64,000 nucleotides of DNA from Bernardetia sp. ABR2-2B (GTDB lineage: Bacteria; Bacteroidota; Bacteroidia; Cytophagales; Bernardetiaceae), in assembly GCF_037126435.1 (NCBI RefSeq), contig NZ_CP147020.1:4036001-4100000 (forward strand), read 5' to 3'. The notes under the pieces are model-generated. The model was not told the origin of the DNA, did no database searches, and saw only the letters and a list, made by a program, of their open reading frames with translations. Both the position numbers and the translations under genes were made by a program. Shown piece by piece: positions 9,254-17,213 of the stretch (its first letter is position 1; every line of letters starts with the position of its first letter).

Positions 9254-11140
9254 ATGTCTAAATCCAAAATTTTCTTTATTGTTTTATCTGTCCTTCTTCT
9301 CATTGTGGGAAGTGTTTATGGATATGAATATTTTACCAACAAAAGTGCCATTGAAAAAGCAGATGCTTTATATAAAGAGGGAAAGTTTGATGAAGCTCTT
9401 CCTTATTACAAAAAAGCTCAAAGTGGTTTTTTTGGTACATATAGTTATGAATCTTGGATGGGAGAATATGATATAGAAAATTTGCAAACCTATGTGTTGC
9501 CTACGTTACAAAGAGCTACAAAGCATGTAAAAAGTGACAATGTTGATTCATTGTTAGTTTCCTTTAAGAAGTTAAAAGTTCTTGATATAAGCCATGGTAC
9601 TTATAGAATCATTCCTATACTTTTGAATAAAGAAATTACTGAAAATAAAAAAATAGTAGAGCAAAAAATACTTAGTTTAGCTAAGAAAGCTGAAAAGCAA
9701 GACCCAGCAGAAGCAATAAAGTTGTATTCAGTTTTTGATTATAAAGATGAAGAGTATAAAACTTATCAAACTAAAATAAAAACGCTTTATAAACCTGCTT
9801 TTTTACAAAAATACAATGAAAAGGAGTATTTAGAAGCTCTTCAAGTGTATGAAAAAATGGATATTGCAGACAAAGAGCGATACAAAAACGAACTCAAAGA
9901 ACCTGTAAATCATAGCCGATTAGAAGCTGCTAAAAAAAATCAAAAGTTTGCCTTATTGATGTATATGAATGGAGACATGTCTGTTTTAGAAAATGTTACC
10001 AAGATTCTTTTGGAGGTAGATTCTACAAGTACGTATGCACCAGCAGCTAAAACAGAACTTGAAAATCTCAATCAAGAAGTAGCTTATCAGATGGGAACAG
10101 AGGAATATAAAGCAGGTAATCTTGATGAATCGCTCCACTTTTTTGCTCAAATTCCTCCAAAATCTCATCATTACGACGATTCTAAAAATAAAATAGCTGA
10201 AATTGCGAAGAAATTAGAACAAGAATATAAAGAGGAAGCACTTGCAAAAAAGCGTACAGAAGCTTACGCCGAAATCAAAAAACAGCTTTCTCCTTATTTG
10301 AATAATAAATCGACGTATTCAGTTATTCTAGCTGATGCAATGGATATTAGTGATAAAAAACTCAAATATAATATCATTTATCAAGATAAATCTGTTCCGA
10401 CCACAAAGACAACAGGTTTTATGAAAGTGAGTGACAGTACATACGATTTTTTCCTAGATGATGTAGGAATGGAAATTTTGTCTAATAAAGGACAGCAAAT
10501 AACACAAGCAGGATATAGCAATTATGTAGGAAATACCAATTATGGACAATGGAGAGAAAATGATGAAGGTTCTTTTTGGGAGTTTTATGGAAAGTATGCA
10601 ATGTTGAGTACGCTTTTTAATTCCAACAGAATCTATAGAGATGATTACACTACTTATAACCGTTATTACCGAACATCTTCTCGTCCTTATTATGGAAGTG
10701 TGTATGTTCCTTTGAAGTCGGCTGTCAAGAAAACTCCTCGTTTTCAACAAACTGTAAATAACCGTTCTCAAAAAAGTTGGTTTTATGCCAAAAGTGTTCC
10801 CTCTCGTTCTGTAAAAAGTAGTAGTACAGCCAGTACCAGTAGTAAAAGTTGGTATTATGGAAAAAAACCAATGAAAAGAAGTAGTTATACAAGCAAATCA
10901 ACAGCTTCGAATCGTAGTAATTATGGACGTTTTGCACGTTCTAGCTCTTCTTCTTCTAGTTCAAGTAGTGGTGCTTATCGTTCTTCTAGTTCATCGTCGT
11001 CTTCAAGAAGTTCTTCTAGCTCATCTAGTGGTTATCGCTCTAGCTCTAGTAGCAGAAGCTCTTCTAGTTCATCTTCACGTACAACACGCTCTAGCTCATC
11101 GTCTTCTCGTTCTCGTTCTTCTTCTCGTGGTGGAAAATAA
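9254..11140 (+). CDS. Membrane-anchored TPR-like protein with poly-serine tail
   Basis: A 628-residue protein of unknown function. An N-terminal hydrophobic segment (about 5-24, IFFIVLSVLLLIVGSVYGY) acts as an anchor or uncleaved signal. It is followed by helical repeats resembling TPRs (AIEKADALYKEGKFDEALPYYKKAQ; YLEALQVYEKMD; YKAGNLDESLHFFAQIP) to about residue 330. A globular part follows (about 340-460), then a Tyr/Arg-rich linker (RDDYTTYNRYYRTSSRPYYG). The last 110 residues are almost only Ser with spaced Arg, Gly and Tyr. The tail is encoded by mixed TCT/TCA/TCG/AGT/AGC codons, so it is selected at the protein level rather than a simple DNA repeat. The tail is probably periplasmic or surface exposed. 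A hairpin terminator follows. Confidence 0.6.
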   Translation: MSKSKIFFIVLSVLLLIVGSVYGYEYFTNKSAIEKADALYKEGKFDEALPYYKKAQSGFFGTYSYESWMGEYDIENLQTYVLPTLQRATKHVKSDNVDSLLVSFKKLKVLDISHGTYRIIPILLNKEITENKKIVEQKILSLAKKAEKQDPAEAIKLYSVFDYKDEEYKTYQTKIKTLYKPAFLQKYNEKEYLEALQVYEKMDIADKERYKNELKEPVNHSRLEAAKKNQKFALLMYMNGDMSVLENVTKILLEVDSTSTYAPAAKTELENLNQEVAYQMGTEEYKAGNLDESLHFFAQIPPKSHHYDDSKNKIAEIAKKLEQEYKEEALAKKRTEAYAEIKKQLSPYLNNKSTYSVILADAMDISDKKLKYNIIYQDKSVPTTKTTGFMKVSDSTYDFFLDDVGMEILSNKGQQITQAGYSNYVGNTNYGQWRENDEGSFWEFYGKYAMLSTLFNSNRIYRDDYTTYNRYYRTSSRPYYGSVYVPLKSAVKKTPRFQQTVNNRSQKSWFYAKSVPSRSVKSSSTASTSSKSWYYGKKPMKRSSYTSKSTASNRSNYGRFARSSSSSSSSSSGAYRSSSSSSSSRSSSSSSSGYRSSSSSRSSSSSSSRTTRSSSSSSRSRSSSRGGK

Positions 11141-11196
11141 AACTGATTTTTGTGTTCTTGAAAACATAAGTAAAAAGATTAGCGTTTATAACCCTA

Positions 11197-11238
11197 GACC
11201 CTAAGAGTATTTCAAAATACAAATCCTTAGGGTCTTTG
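11197..11238 (+). terminator. Intrinsic terminator
   Basis: GACCCTAAG (11197-11205) pairs with CTTAGGGTC (11226-11234); the inner GTATTT/AAATAC arms extend the stem, and TTTG-TTT follows. It closes the 9254 gene. Confidence 0.7.
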
Positions 11239-11270
11239 TTTAAATATTCTATCAAATTATTCAGAAAATC

Positions 11271-12071
11271 ATGACAAAATTAAAATCATTTTTTAGCCTA
11301 TCTTTTTTATTTAGTTGTTTGCTCTTTTTGGGTGCTTGTGATTCAGAGGGAAATATTAATTTCTTTTCTATTAATGAAGACCTCCAAATTGGTCAGCAAG
11401 TGGCAGCCGAACTAGAGGCAGACTCTACGGTCATTATTTTGGACGAACAAGATTATGATACAGCTTATACTTACATTCGAACGCTTACAGAGAAAGTTTT
11501 GTCTTCAAATGATGTTCGTTATCGTACAGAATTTCCTTGGCAAGTAAAAATCATCCAAGATGATGAAACATTAAATGCTTTTTGTACTCCAGGGGGATAT
11601 ATTTATGTTTATACAGGACTAATAAAATATTTAGATACAGAAGACCAACTCGCTGGAGTAATGGGACACGAAATTGCACATGCAGACAAACGCCACGTAA
11701 CAGACAACATGACAAAGGCGTACGGCTATGAAGCTCTGTTTGCAATCTTTTTTGGAGAAGACCAAGGACAACTTGCAGGTATTGCAAAAGGATTAATCAA
11801 TCTAAAATATGGACGTGATGCAGAACGTGAAGCTGATGATTTTTCAGTAAAATATCTTTGTGATACAGAATATCAAGCCAACGGAGCAGCAGGATTTTTT
11901 CAGAAAATAATTAATGAAGGACAAAGTAGCACACCCCCAGAGTTTTTGAGTACGCACCCAAATCCAGATAATAGAGTAGAAGCTATCAACGATAAAGCAA
12001 GAGAAGAGGGATGTAGCATACAACCAAGTGGAAATAATTATGCAGCTTTTAAGGCTTCACTTCCTCAATAA
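11271..12071 (+). CDS. M48-family metalloprotease lipoprotein
   Basis: A 266-residue zinc protease predicted to sit in the periplasm on a lipid anchor. The signal peptide ends in the lipobox LGAC with Cys23. The zinc site is HEIAH (His133, Glu134, His137) in GVMGHEIAHADKRH, with the third ligand in the EREADDFS motif near residue 185. The AFCTPGGYIYVYTGL strand before it is typical of the M48 LoiP/YcaL/BepA group. By analogy it would take part in outer-membrane protein quality control. It has no TPR domain, so it is closer to LoiP/YcaL than to BepA. The gene lies between two terminators and is likely monocistronic. Confidence 0.88.
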   Translation: MTKLKSFFSLSFLFSCLLFLGACDSEGNINFFSINEDLQIGQQVAAELEADSTVIILDEQDYDTAYTYIRTLTEKVLSSNDVRYRTEFPWQVKIIQDDETLNAFCTPGGYIYVYTGLIKYLDTEDQLAGVMGHEIAHADKRHVTDNMTKAYGYEALFAIFFGEDQGQLAGIAKGLINLKYGRDAEREADDFSVKYLCDTEYQANGAAGFFQKIINEGQSSTPPEFLSTHPNPDNRVEAINDKAREEGCSIQPSGNNYAAFKASLPQ

Positions 12072-12080
12072 TTAATTATG

Positions 12081-12116
12081 AATCCTTATTACTTTATTGT
12101 AATAAGGATTTTTTTT
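12081..12116 (+). terminator. Intrinsic terminator
   Basis: AATCCTTATTA (12081-12091) pairs perfectly with 12100-12110 and is followed by eight Ts. It terminates the M48 protease gene. Confidence 0.85.
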
Positions 12117-12140
12117 AAAGAAGTGTGTCTTTATCTTCAT

Positions 12141-12187
12141 TCATCATAAGAATCATATAAATCACTCGCTAATCAGTTACGGTATTT
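12141..12187 (+). repeat. Dispersed 47-bp repeat, copy 1
   Basis: Matches 26832-26878 at about 43 of 47 positions, including the identical core TCACTCGCTAATCAGTTA. This copy overlaps the last codons and stop of the minus-strand membrane-protein gene at 12173. Confidence 0.7.
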
Positions 12188-13330
12188 CTCAAAACTTGGC
12201 AACAAAAAAACATATACCCATATCCAAGGAGAAAAATAATGTCCTACTCCAAGAAAAAAATATGTTCCTGCGTGAAAACAAATACCTATGATAATCAAAG
12301 TGAGTTTAATATATTTATTTTTATGAAGAATAAGTAAAAAGCTGATTTCCCAAAAAATTGTAAGAATAGAAAGAAGCGCAACAAGAAAAGGATAGTTTGA
12401 TAAATTTTGACCCAAATCAGTAGGAGAGTTTTGTAAATAACTCAAAAGGGCATTGCCGTTGGGCCAATCCCAACCTCCAATAAATATTTTTTCAAGTCCA
12501 GAAGAAGTATAAATTAATCCAACAGCTAAAAAAAGGAGAAAATTTTGACGAATTACATTTGTGTTTTTACTGATAAAAAAGCCTTTAAAATTAGTTTGCC
12601 AAAACCAAAAAGGTAGCAGAATACAAACCCAATTCCAAGAAGCATACGTATGTTCAATTTTTCCAAAATCATACAAAAGACCTTGTAGATAAATAAATAA
12701 AATAGCACTCAAAGCTACACAAACAAAAAGTGTAATTTTGAATAAAAAAAACCTTTGGTAGAAAAAAGATAATAGCACAGAAATAACTCCTATGGCTGTT
12801 ATAATTTTGAGAAAACTAATTGAATTTTTGAAAAACGAAAGTGAAGGAAAAGAAGGAGATAGAAACTTATAAAAAGAAATTGGTTCGTAGAGAATAGCTA
12901 TTTGAGAGTATTGTGTCAGAATCTCTAGCCATTCATTAGAAAGTAGAATATTAGAAATCAAGAAATAAATAATCAAAAAATATTGTTTCTTGTAACTTAT
13001 TTTTTCAGAGTAAACAGAGTTTTTTATAAAAAATGACTTTACTTTTTGATAGAATTTTGGAATAAAAAAAATGGAAAATACAGAGCTAACAAACAAAAAA
13101 CGAATAGCTATTTGGTCAGATTTTTTGATAAAAAAGGAGGCATCAAAACGGTATTTTTCTACTTTTAAGCGTGGATAAATACTTTCTACTAACTCTGCAA
13201 ACCAAGTGGGTTTTGTCGTTGCATCAAAATAAGCTAAAGTATAATTTCGAATCCAAAACCAATACAAAACTTGAGATAAGAGGATAAGAAAAATAGCAAT
13301 CCAAAATCTATTTTTTTTTGCAAAATTCAT
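12173..13330 (-). CDS. HTTM-like polytopic membrane protein
   Basis: A 385-residue protein with about eight to nine hydrophobic segments. The arrangement resembles the HTTM family (horizontally transferred transmembrane domain, related to vitamin K-dependent gamma-carboxylase), seen in SGLEKIFIGGWDWPNGNALLSYLQ, FWEISFLLIL and CFHAGTYFFLGVGHYFSPWIWVY. The catalytic status and substrate are unknown. It is the third gene of a tight minus-strand unit, 10 bp after the small protein at 13341. The stop codon falls inside a dispersed repeat, so the extreme C-terminus may have been altered by that repeat. Family placement is tentative. Confidence 0.55.
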   Translation of the reverse strand: MNFAKKNRFWIAIFLILLSQVLYWFWIRNYTLAYFDATTKPTWFAELVESIYPRLKVEKYRFDASFFIKKSDQIAIRFLFVSSVFSIFFIPKFYQKVKSFFIKNSVYSEKISYKKQYFLIIYFLISNILLSNEWLEILTQYSQIAILYEPISFYKFLSPSFPSLSFFKNSISFLKIITAIGVISVLLSFFYQRFFLFKITLFVCVALSAILFIYLQGLLYDFGKIEHTYASWNWVCILLPFWFWQTNFKGFFISKNTNVIRQNFLLFLAVGLIYTSSGLEKIFIGGWDWPNGNALLSYLQNSPTDLGQNLSNYPFLVALLSILTIFWEISFLLILHKNKYIKLTLIIIGICFHAGTYFFLGVGHYFSPWIWVYVFLLPSFEKYRN

Positions 13331-13340
13331 TAGCTAAAAA

Positions 13341-13739
13341 TTAATTTGAGAAAACACATAATGAATCTATTTCATTATTTGAGTCTTTTTGAATGATATG
13401 ATACCACTTCCATTTTAGATTTTTGTTTTGTTTCAAATTTTCTTTATCTTTTATTATTTCATCAAAAACGGTTATAAAGTCAGCGTGTTTTGCTTGATAA
13501 TGGTGTTTACGGAGCTGCATTTCAAAAGTATTTGCGTTGAGAGGAATGTTTTGGGGACGTAATTCTGTAAAATTACTGTCAGCTTCATTTTTATAAAAAA
13601 GATGAAATTTTTCATATTGAGTTTGGTGTTTTATCGGCTCGGCAAACATTCCAAAACGATGAAAAGGATATATATCTTTCAAAAAAATAAAGGGGAAAAT
13701 AATTCCCAAACACAAGAAAAAGGATATTATTTTATTCAT
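13341..13739 (-). CDS. Small membrane-anchored protein of unknown function
   Basis: A 132-residue protein with one N-terminal hydrophobic segment (NKIISFFLCLGIIFPFIFL) and a polar, probably periplasmic domain (PFHRFGMFAEPIKHQTQYEKFHLFY...). The ATG at 13739 is chosen because it overlaps the 3' end of the histidine kinase gene by 8 nt and starts at the signal-anchor; the longer in-frame version lacks support. It sits between the kinase and the HTTM-like gene, so the three are probably one transcript. The pairing suggests it works with the HTTM-like membrane protein. I do not recognise a family. Confidence 0.6.
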   Translation of the reverse strand: MNKIISFFLCLGIIFPFIFLKDIYPFHRFGMFAEPIKHQTQYEKFHLFYKNEADSNFTELRPQNIPLNANTFEMQLRKHHYQAKHADFITVFDEIIKDKENLKQNKNLKWKWYHIIQKDSNNEIDSLCVFSN

Positions 13740-15426
13740 TTTGTAGTTGCTGGTGTAACTCTTTAGGAAGTTGTATCTCAAAACTTGTTCCTTCGCCTAA
13801 TGCACTTTCTACTGAAATTTTTCCATTATGTTTTTCAATAATTCCATACGTAATAGACATTCCTAGTCCTGTTCCCTCTCCAACATTTTTGGTGGTATAA
13901 AACGGTTCGAATATTCGTTTTTGTACTTCTTTGCTCATTCCAGAACCATTATCAGTAATTATCAATGTAATATGATTTTTACTATTTTTTGTTTGGATAC
14001 TTAAAGTAAGGTTTTTATTATTATTCTTTTTTTTCTCCTCTATGAGAGCCTGAATAGCATTATTACAAATGTTCATCAAAACTTGATTGAGTTGCCCTGG
14101 ATAGCATTCTATAGGCTGCATATCAAAATCTAACTCTCTATTTACTGTAATTCCATTTTCTTTAATTTGATTTCTTAAAAGAATAAGTGTTGTCGAAATA
14201 TGGTCATTGATATGTGTTTTTTTAATTTCTTCTTCATCTAACCTAGAGAAGTTACGCAGTCCTTTTACAATCTCAAAAGTTCGCATTGCTCCAATCTGAA
14301 TATCTTTTAATAAAGTTCTTGTTTCATCTATCAACTCATCATATTCTTCATGTAATTCCGTACTGATATTTTCTTTACTTGTCCAAGATAAAAGTTCTTC
14401 TATGTTAGTATGAAGTGCGTCCATTCCTGCATAAACAAAATTTATTGGATTATTTATCTCGTGTGCAATCCCTGCTGTAAGTTGTCCTAGACTCGCCATT
14501 TTTTCGGCTTGTGTAAGCTGTGCTTGTGTAGATTTTAGCTCTGTAATTGTTGTAGCTAATTGTTCGTTTACTTCTATTTCTCGTTCTAATGTATTTTGTA
14601 ACTTCGATTTTGCAGCAGCCAACCTTTCGTTGGTAAGTTGCATTTCTTCAGCATATTTTCGTAATTCTTTTTCAGATTCGGCAAGGTCTTCCACTTGTTT
14701 TAAAAGCTGCGCTTCTGTATATCTCAACCTTGTACTTCTTTCTGCAATTAGTTCTTCAAGGCGTCCTCTTTGATTCATCAACTCTTGATTCATTGCCAAT
14801 AATTCTTCTTGATTTTCCTTAAAAGAACTGTCTTGGTCTTGTAGCGCATCATTTTGTTTATTGGCTTCTATAAGCAAATCTCTCAATAAGTCTTCACTCT
14901 GACTGACCATTCTCATAGCCGTAGCTACAATCAATAGATTCAAACAAACTGCCATCGCCCAGATAATAATCTTAAAAAAAGCAGCCGTAGAAGGAGGCAT
15001 ATAAATACTAAGTGCTGAAAAACCTTTAGGCAAAAACTCTATCCAACCTAAAATAGCACCAAAAGCCAACAAGAAAAAAAGCTGTAAACTTTGCTCTTGA
15101 CTAGAGAAGAGCATAATAATAATAATACTTATCGGCAAAATAAACGCTCTCATAGCAGGTTCTCTACTAAAGATTAGAAAGAATACAAAATGAGACACAA
15201 TAATCTGAAAGACAAAAAATATTTTAGCTAAATCTACTTTATGAAATTTATTGAAAACTAGAGGAAAAATAAAGCCTGTTGTTATTAAAGCAGTGTTGAT
15301 GATTAGCTCAGATGTCCAAAACGAATTTATGATAAATAATCCAATTATTCCCAATAAAAAAACACAAGACAAAGAAAGACATATCAAGTTTATAAGTCTT
15401 ATCCTTGCTGATTCTTGCGTGTGCAT
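13732..15426 (-). CDS. Sensor histidine kinase, multi-pass membrane type (orphan)
   Basis: A 564-residue two-component sensor. About five or six transmembrane helices fill residues 10-170. A long coiled coil (about 175-310) leads to the HisKA domain with the phospho-acceptor His322 in GQLTAGIAHEINNPINF. The HATPase domain shows the N box (LMNICNNAIQALIEE), G1 (DNGSGMS), F box (IFEPFYTTK) and G2 (GEGTGLGMS). The HEINNP context puts it in the NtrB/ZraS/AtoS-like kinase group. There is no periplasmic sensor domain, so it may sense membrane or internal signals. No response regulator is adjacent. The two downstream genes overlap or follow within 10 bp. Confidence 0.9.
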   Translation of the reverse strand: MHTQESARIRLINLICLSLSCVFLLGIIGLFIINSFWTSELIINTALITTGFIFPLVFNKFHKVDLAKIFFVFQIIVSHFVFFLIFSREPAMRAFILPISIIIIMLFSSQEQSLQLFFLLAFGAILGWIEFLPKGFSALSIYMPPSTAAFFKIIIWAMAVCLNLLIVATAMRMVSQSEDLLRDLLIEANKQNDALQDQDSSFKENQEELLAMNQELMNQRGRLEELIAERSTRLRYTEAQLLKQVEDLAESEKELRKYAEEMQLTNERLAAAKSKLQNTLEREIEVNEQLATTITELKSTQAQLTQAEKMASLGQLTAGIAHEINNPINFVYAGMDALHTNIEELLSWTSKENISTELHEEYDELIDETRTLLKDIQIGAMRTFEIVKGLRNFSRLDEEEIKKTHINDHISTTLILLRNQIKENGITVNRELDFDMQPIECYPGQLNQVLMNICNNAIQALIEEKKKNNNKNLTLSIQTKNSKNHITLIITDNGSGMSKEVQKRIFEPFYTTKNVGEGTGLGMSITYGIIEKHNGKISVESALGEGTSFEIQLPKELHQQLQNE

Positions 15427-15554
15427 TGTGTCTGTAACGCCCCAATGAATGCTATTTTGGATATAATTAAAAATAACTTATGGAATTATGAATGATAAAT
15501 TATGAACTTTTGTATTATTTTATAGTCTAAATTTTATATTTATTTCACTGATTT

Positions 15555-16568
15555 TTATTCGTTGCTTGTAAAATCAATTTCGGTACTATCTCCAATATTA
15601 AGGCTCTGAACTAATCCTTTGAGAGAAGAATCACTACCAATAATAGATTTGTTGAGTGTTGCATGAGAAAGTTCAGAAAAAGAACCAATAATACTATTTT
15701 GAATGATAGAATTTGAAATATGTGTATGGTCGCCAATAGCTACATTAGGACCAATAATAGAGTTTTCTAGTTTGCATTGTTTCCCAAAACGAACAGGCTG
15801 AATAATAATACATTTTGGATAATTGCTTGAAACAGAAGTTTTGAAACCGTGTCGTCTTAAAAGACTAGCATTAGCTTCTAATAAAGTCTCCTTTTTTCCA
15901 CAATCAAACCAATTATCTACTTCCATAAAAGTTATTTTCTCGCCTTGATTGACCATTTCCATAAGAGCATCAGTCAAATGATATTCCCAAGAGCTATTTG
16001 CAGAAGCAGAATGGCTCATAATTGTCTTTATAGAATCTAAAAGTAAAGGAATATTTGTGATTTTGTATGCACCCACTAACGCCAAATTTGACTTTGGAAT
16101 GCGTGGTTTTTCGATAAGCTTCTTTATTATTCCGTGTTTATCAGGTTCTATGATTCCGAAAATACGTGGATTATCAACCTTTCTGACAGCTACAACACTA
16201 TTTTTGATATTGAAAAAGTTAGAATAATTCATCTCTACAATTGTATCTCCTAAGACAACCAGCAATTCTTTTTCATCTTGGATAAAATTACGGGCTATCC
16301 AAAGTGCATGTGCTGAACCAATACGAGGTTCTTGCAAAACAAACTCTGCATTGATGGTATCTTTATATGTATTTACTACATACTCTTCAATTTTGTTTCC
16401 TAGATAACCAATGATAAATAAAAAGTCTCGTATTCCATTTTCATATAAATTATCAATAATATGCCCCAAAATAGGCTTTCCTGCTATCGGAACGAGTGGT
16501 TTGGGTTGTGTGTGTGTATGTGGACGTAAGCGTGTACCTGCTCCTGCTACTGGAATAATTGCTTTCAT
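15555..16568 (-). CDS. Sugar-phosphate nucleotidyltransferase with beta-helix C-terminus
   Basis: A cytosolic enzyme of 337 residues that makes an NDP-sugar from a sugar 1-phosphate and NTP for cell-surface glycan synthesis. The N-terminal signature KAIIPVAGAGTRLRPHTHTQPKPLVPIAGKP is the G-x-G-T-x-L-R nucleotide loop, and VLGDTIVEM holds the metal-binding Asp. The C-terminal 80 residues have hexapeptide-like repeats (IIGPNVAIGDHTHISNSIIQNSIIG), a left-handed beta-helix as in GlmU or RmlA-like long forms. The ATG at 16568 starts the fold directly; two further ATGs lie 6 and 9 nt upstream. The sugar and nucleotide cannot be settled by reading: glucose-1-P thymidylyl- or uridylyltransferase are the main options. 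Confidence 0.82.
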   Translation of the reverse strand: MKAIIPVAGAGTRLRPHTHTQPKPLVPIAGKPILGHIIDNLYENGIRDFLFIIGYLGNKIEEYVVNTYKDTINAEFVLQEPRIGSAHALWIARNFIQDEKELLVVLGDTIVEMNYSNFFNIKNSVVAVRKVDNPRIFGIIEPDKHGIIKKLIEKPRIPKSNLALVGAYKITNIPLLLDSIKTIMSHSASANSSWEYHLTDALMEMVNQGEKITFMEVDNWFDCGKKETLLEANASLLRRHGFKTSVSSNYPKCIIIQPVRFGKQCKLENSIIGPNVAIGDHTHISNSIIQNSIIGSFSELSHATLNKSIIGSDSSLKGLVQSLNIGDSTEIDFTSNE

Positions 16569-17213
16569 GGGCATCAATGAAACTAAAAAAAAATATAATA
16601 AAGCTATTGTAAACTAAAATAGGAAAATAATCTGAATAATAGTGCAAAATACAATTCTTAATAAGATACCACAACTTATACACTATCAAATTTCATAAAT
16701 AGTAAGCCAACAAAATTAAATATATCTTTCTCGTTGTTGATGCCTTCACTAATGATAAATACAATTTTTTAGAAAAAAAGTCATATAGTGCTTATTTTTC
16801 TTTTTTTGATAGAGTGAATCTAAAATAATCTAAAACTATTTGAATTAAACCGATAAGTTTGATATTTTTATCGAAAACAACACGGTAAAACATTGGATTA
16901 GTTGAATTTATCTCCATTTAGGATTAATTTATGTATCAGTTCTAAATAAAATAGTAGTGAATTCTATTAAATCACAAAAAAAATAAACTGTCGATTCGAT
17001 TTCCTACCAAAAAAAATAAGATATTTGTCTGTCAGGAAAATATAAATTTGTTTTGAATTAGCTTTTTTTTCTAAAAAAAAGTTTTATTTATACAAAAAAA
17101 TACTTTTTTAATAAATAAGTAAGAAAATAGTTGTCTTTATTTGTTTATTATTTAGAGGTATATTTGATAGTCGATTAAAAAACGTATAATTTTACGCAAA
17201 CATTTTTTCATTT
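16569..17213. other. 645-bp divergent intergenic region
   Basis: Very AT-rich with many A and T runs, between divergent genes. I see no ORF, RNA gene or strong hairpin. The only signal is a promoter-like core at 17159-17166 near the transglycosylase start. Confidence 0.5.
17159..17166 (+). promoter_or_regulatory. Candidate Bacteroidota -7 element for the lytic transglycosylase
   Basis: TATATTTG matches TAnnTTTG and is 48 nt before the start codon. TTTG at 17140-17143 is somewhat too close to be an ideal -33 element, so the call is weak. Confidence 0.35.

Noticed and set aside
10923..11204. ORF on the plus strand within the poly-serine region
   Set aside because: It is a frame shadow of the serine codons of the 9254 gene: a Leu/Val-rich translation with no features of its own.
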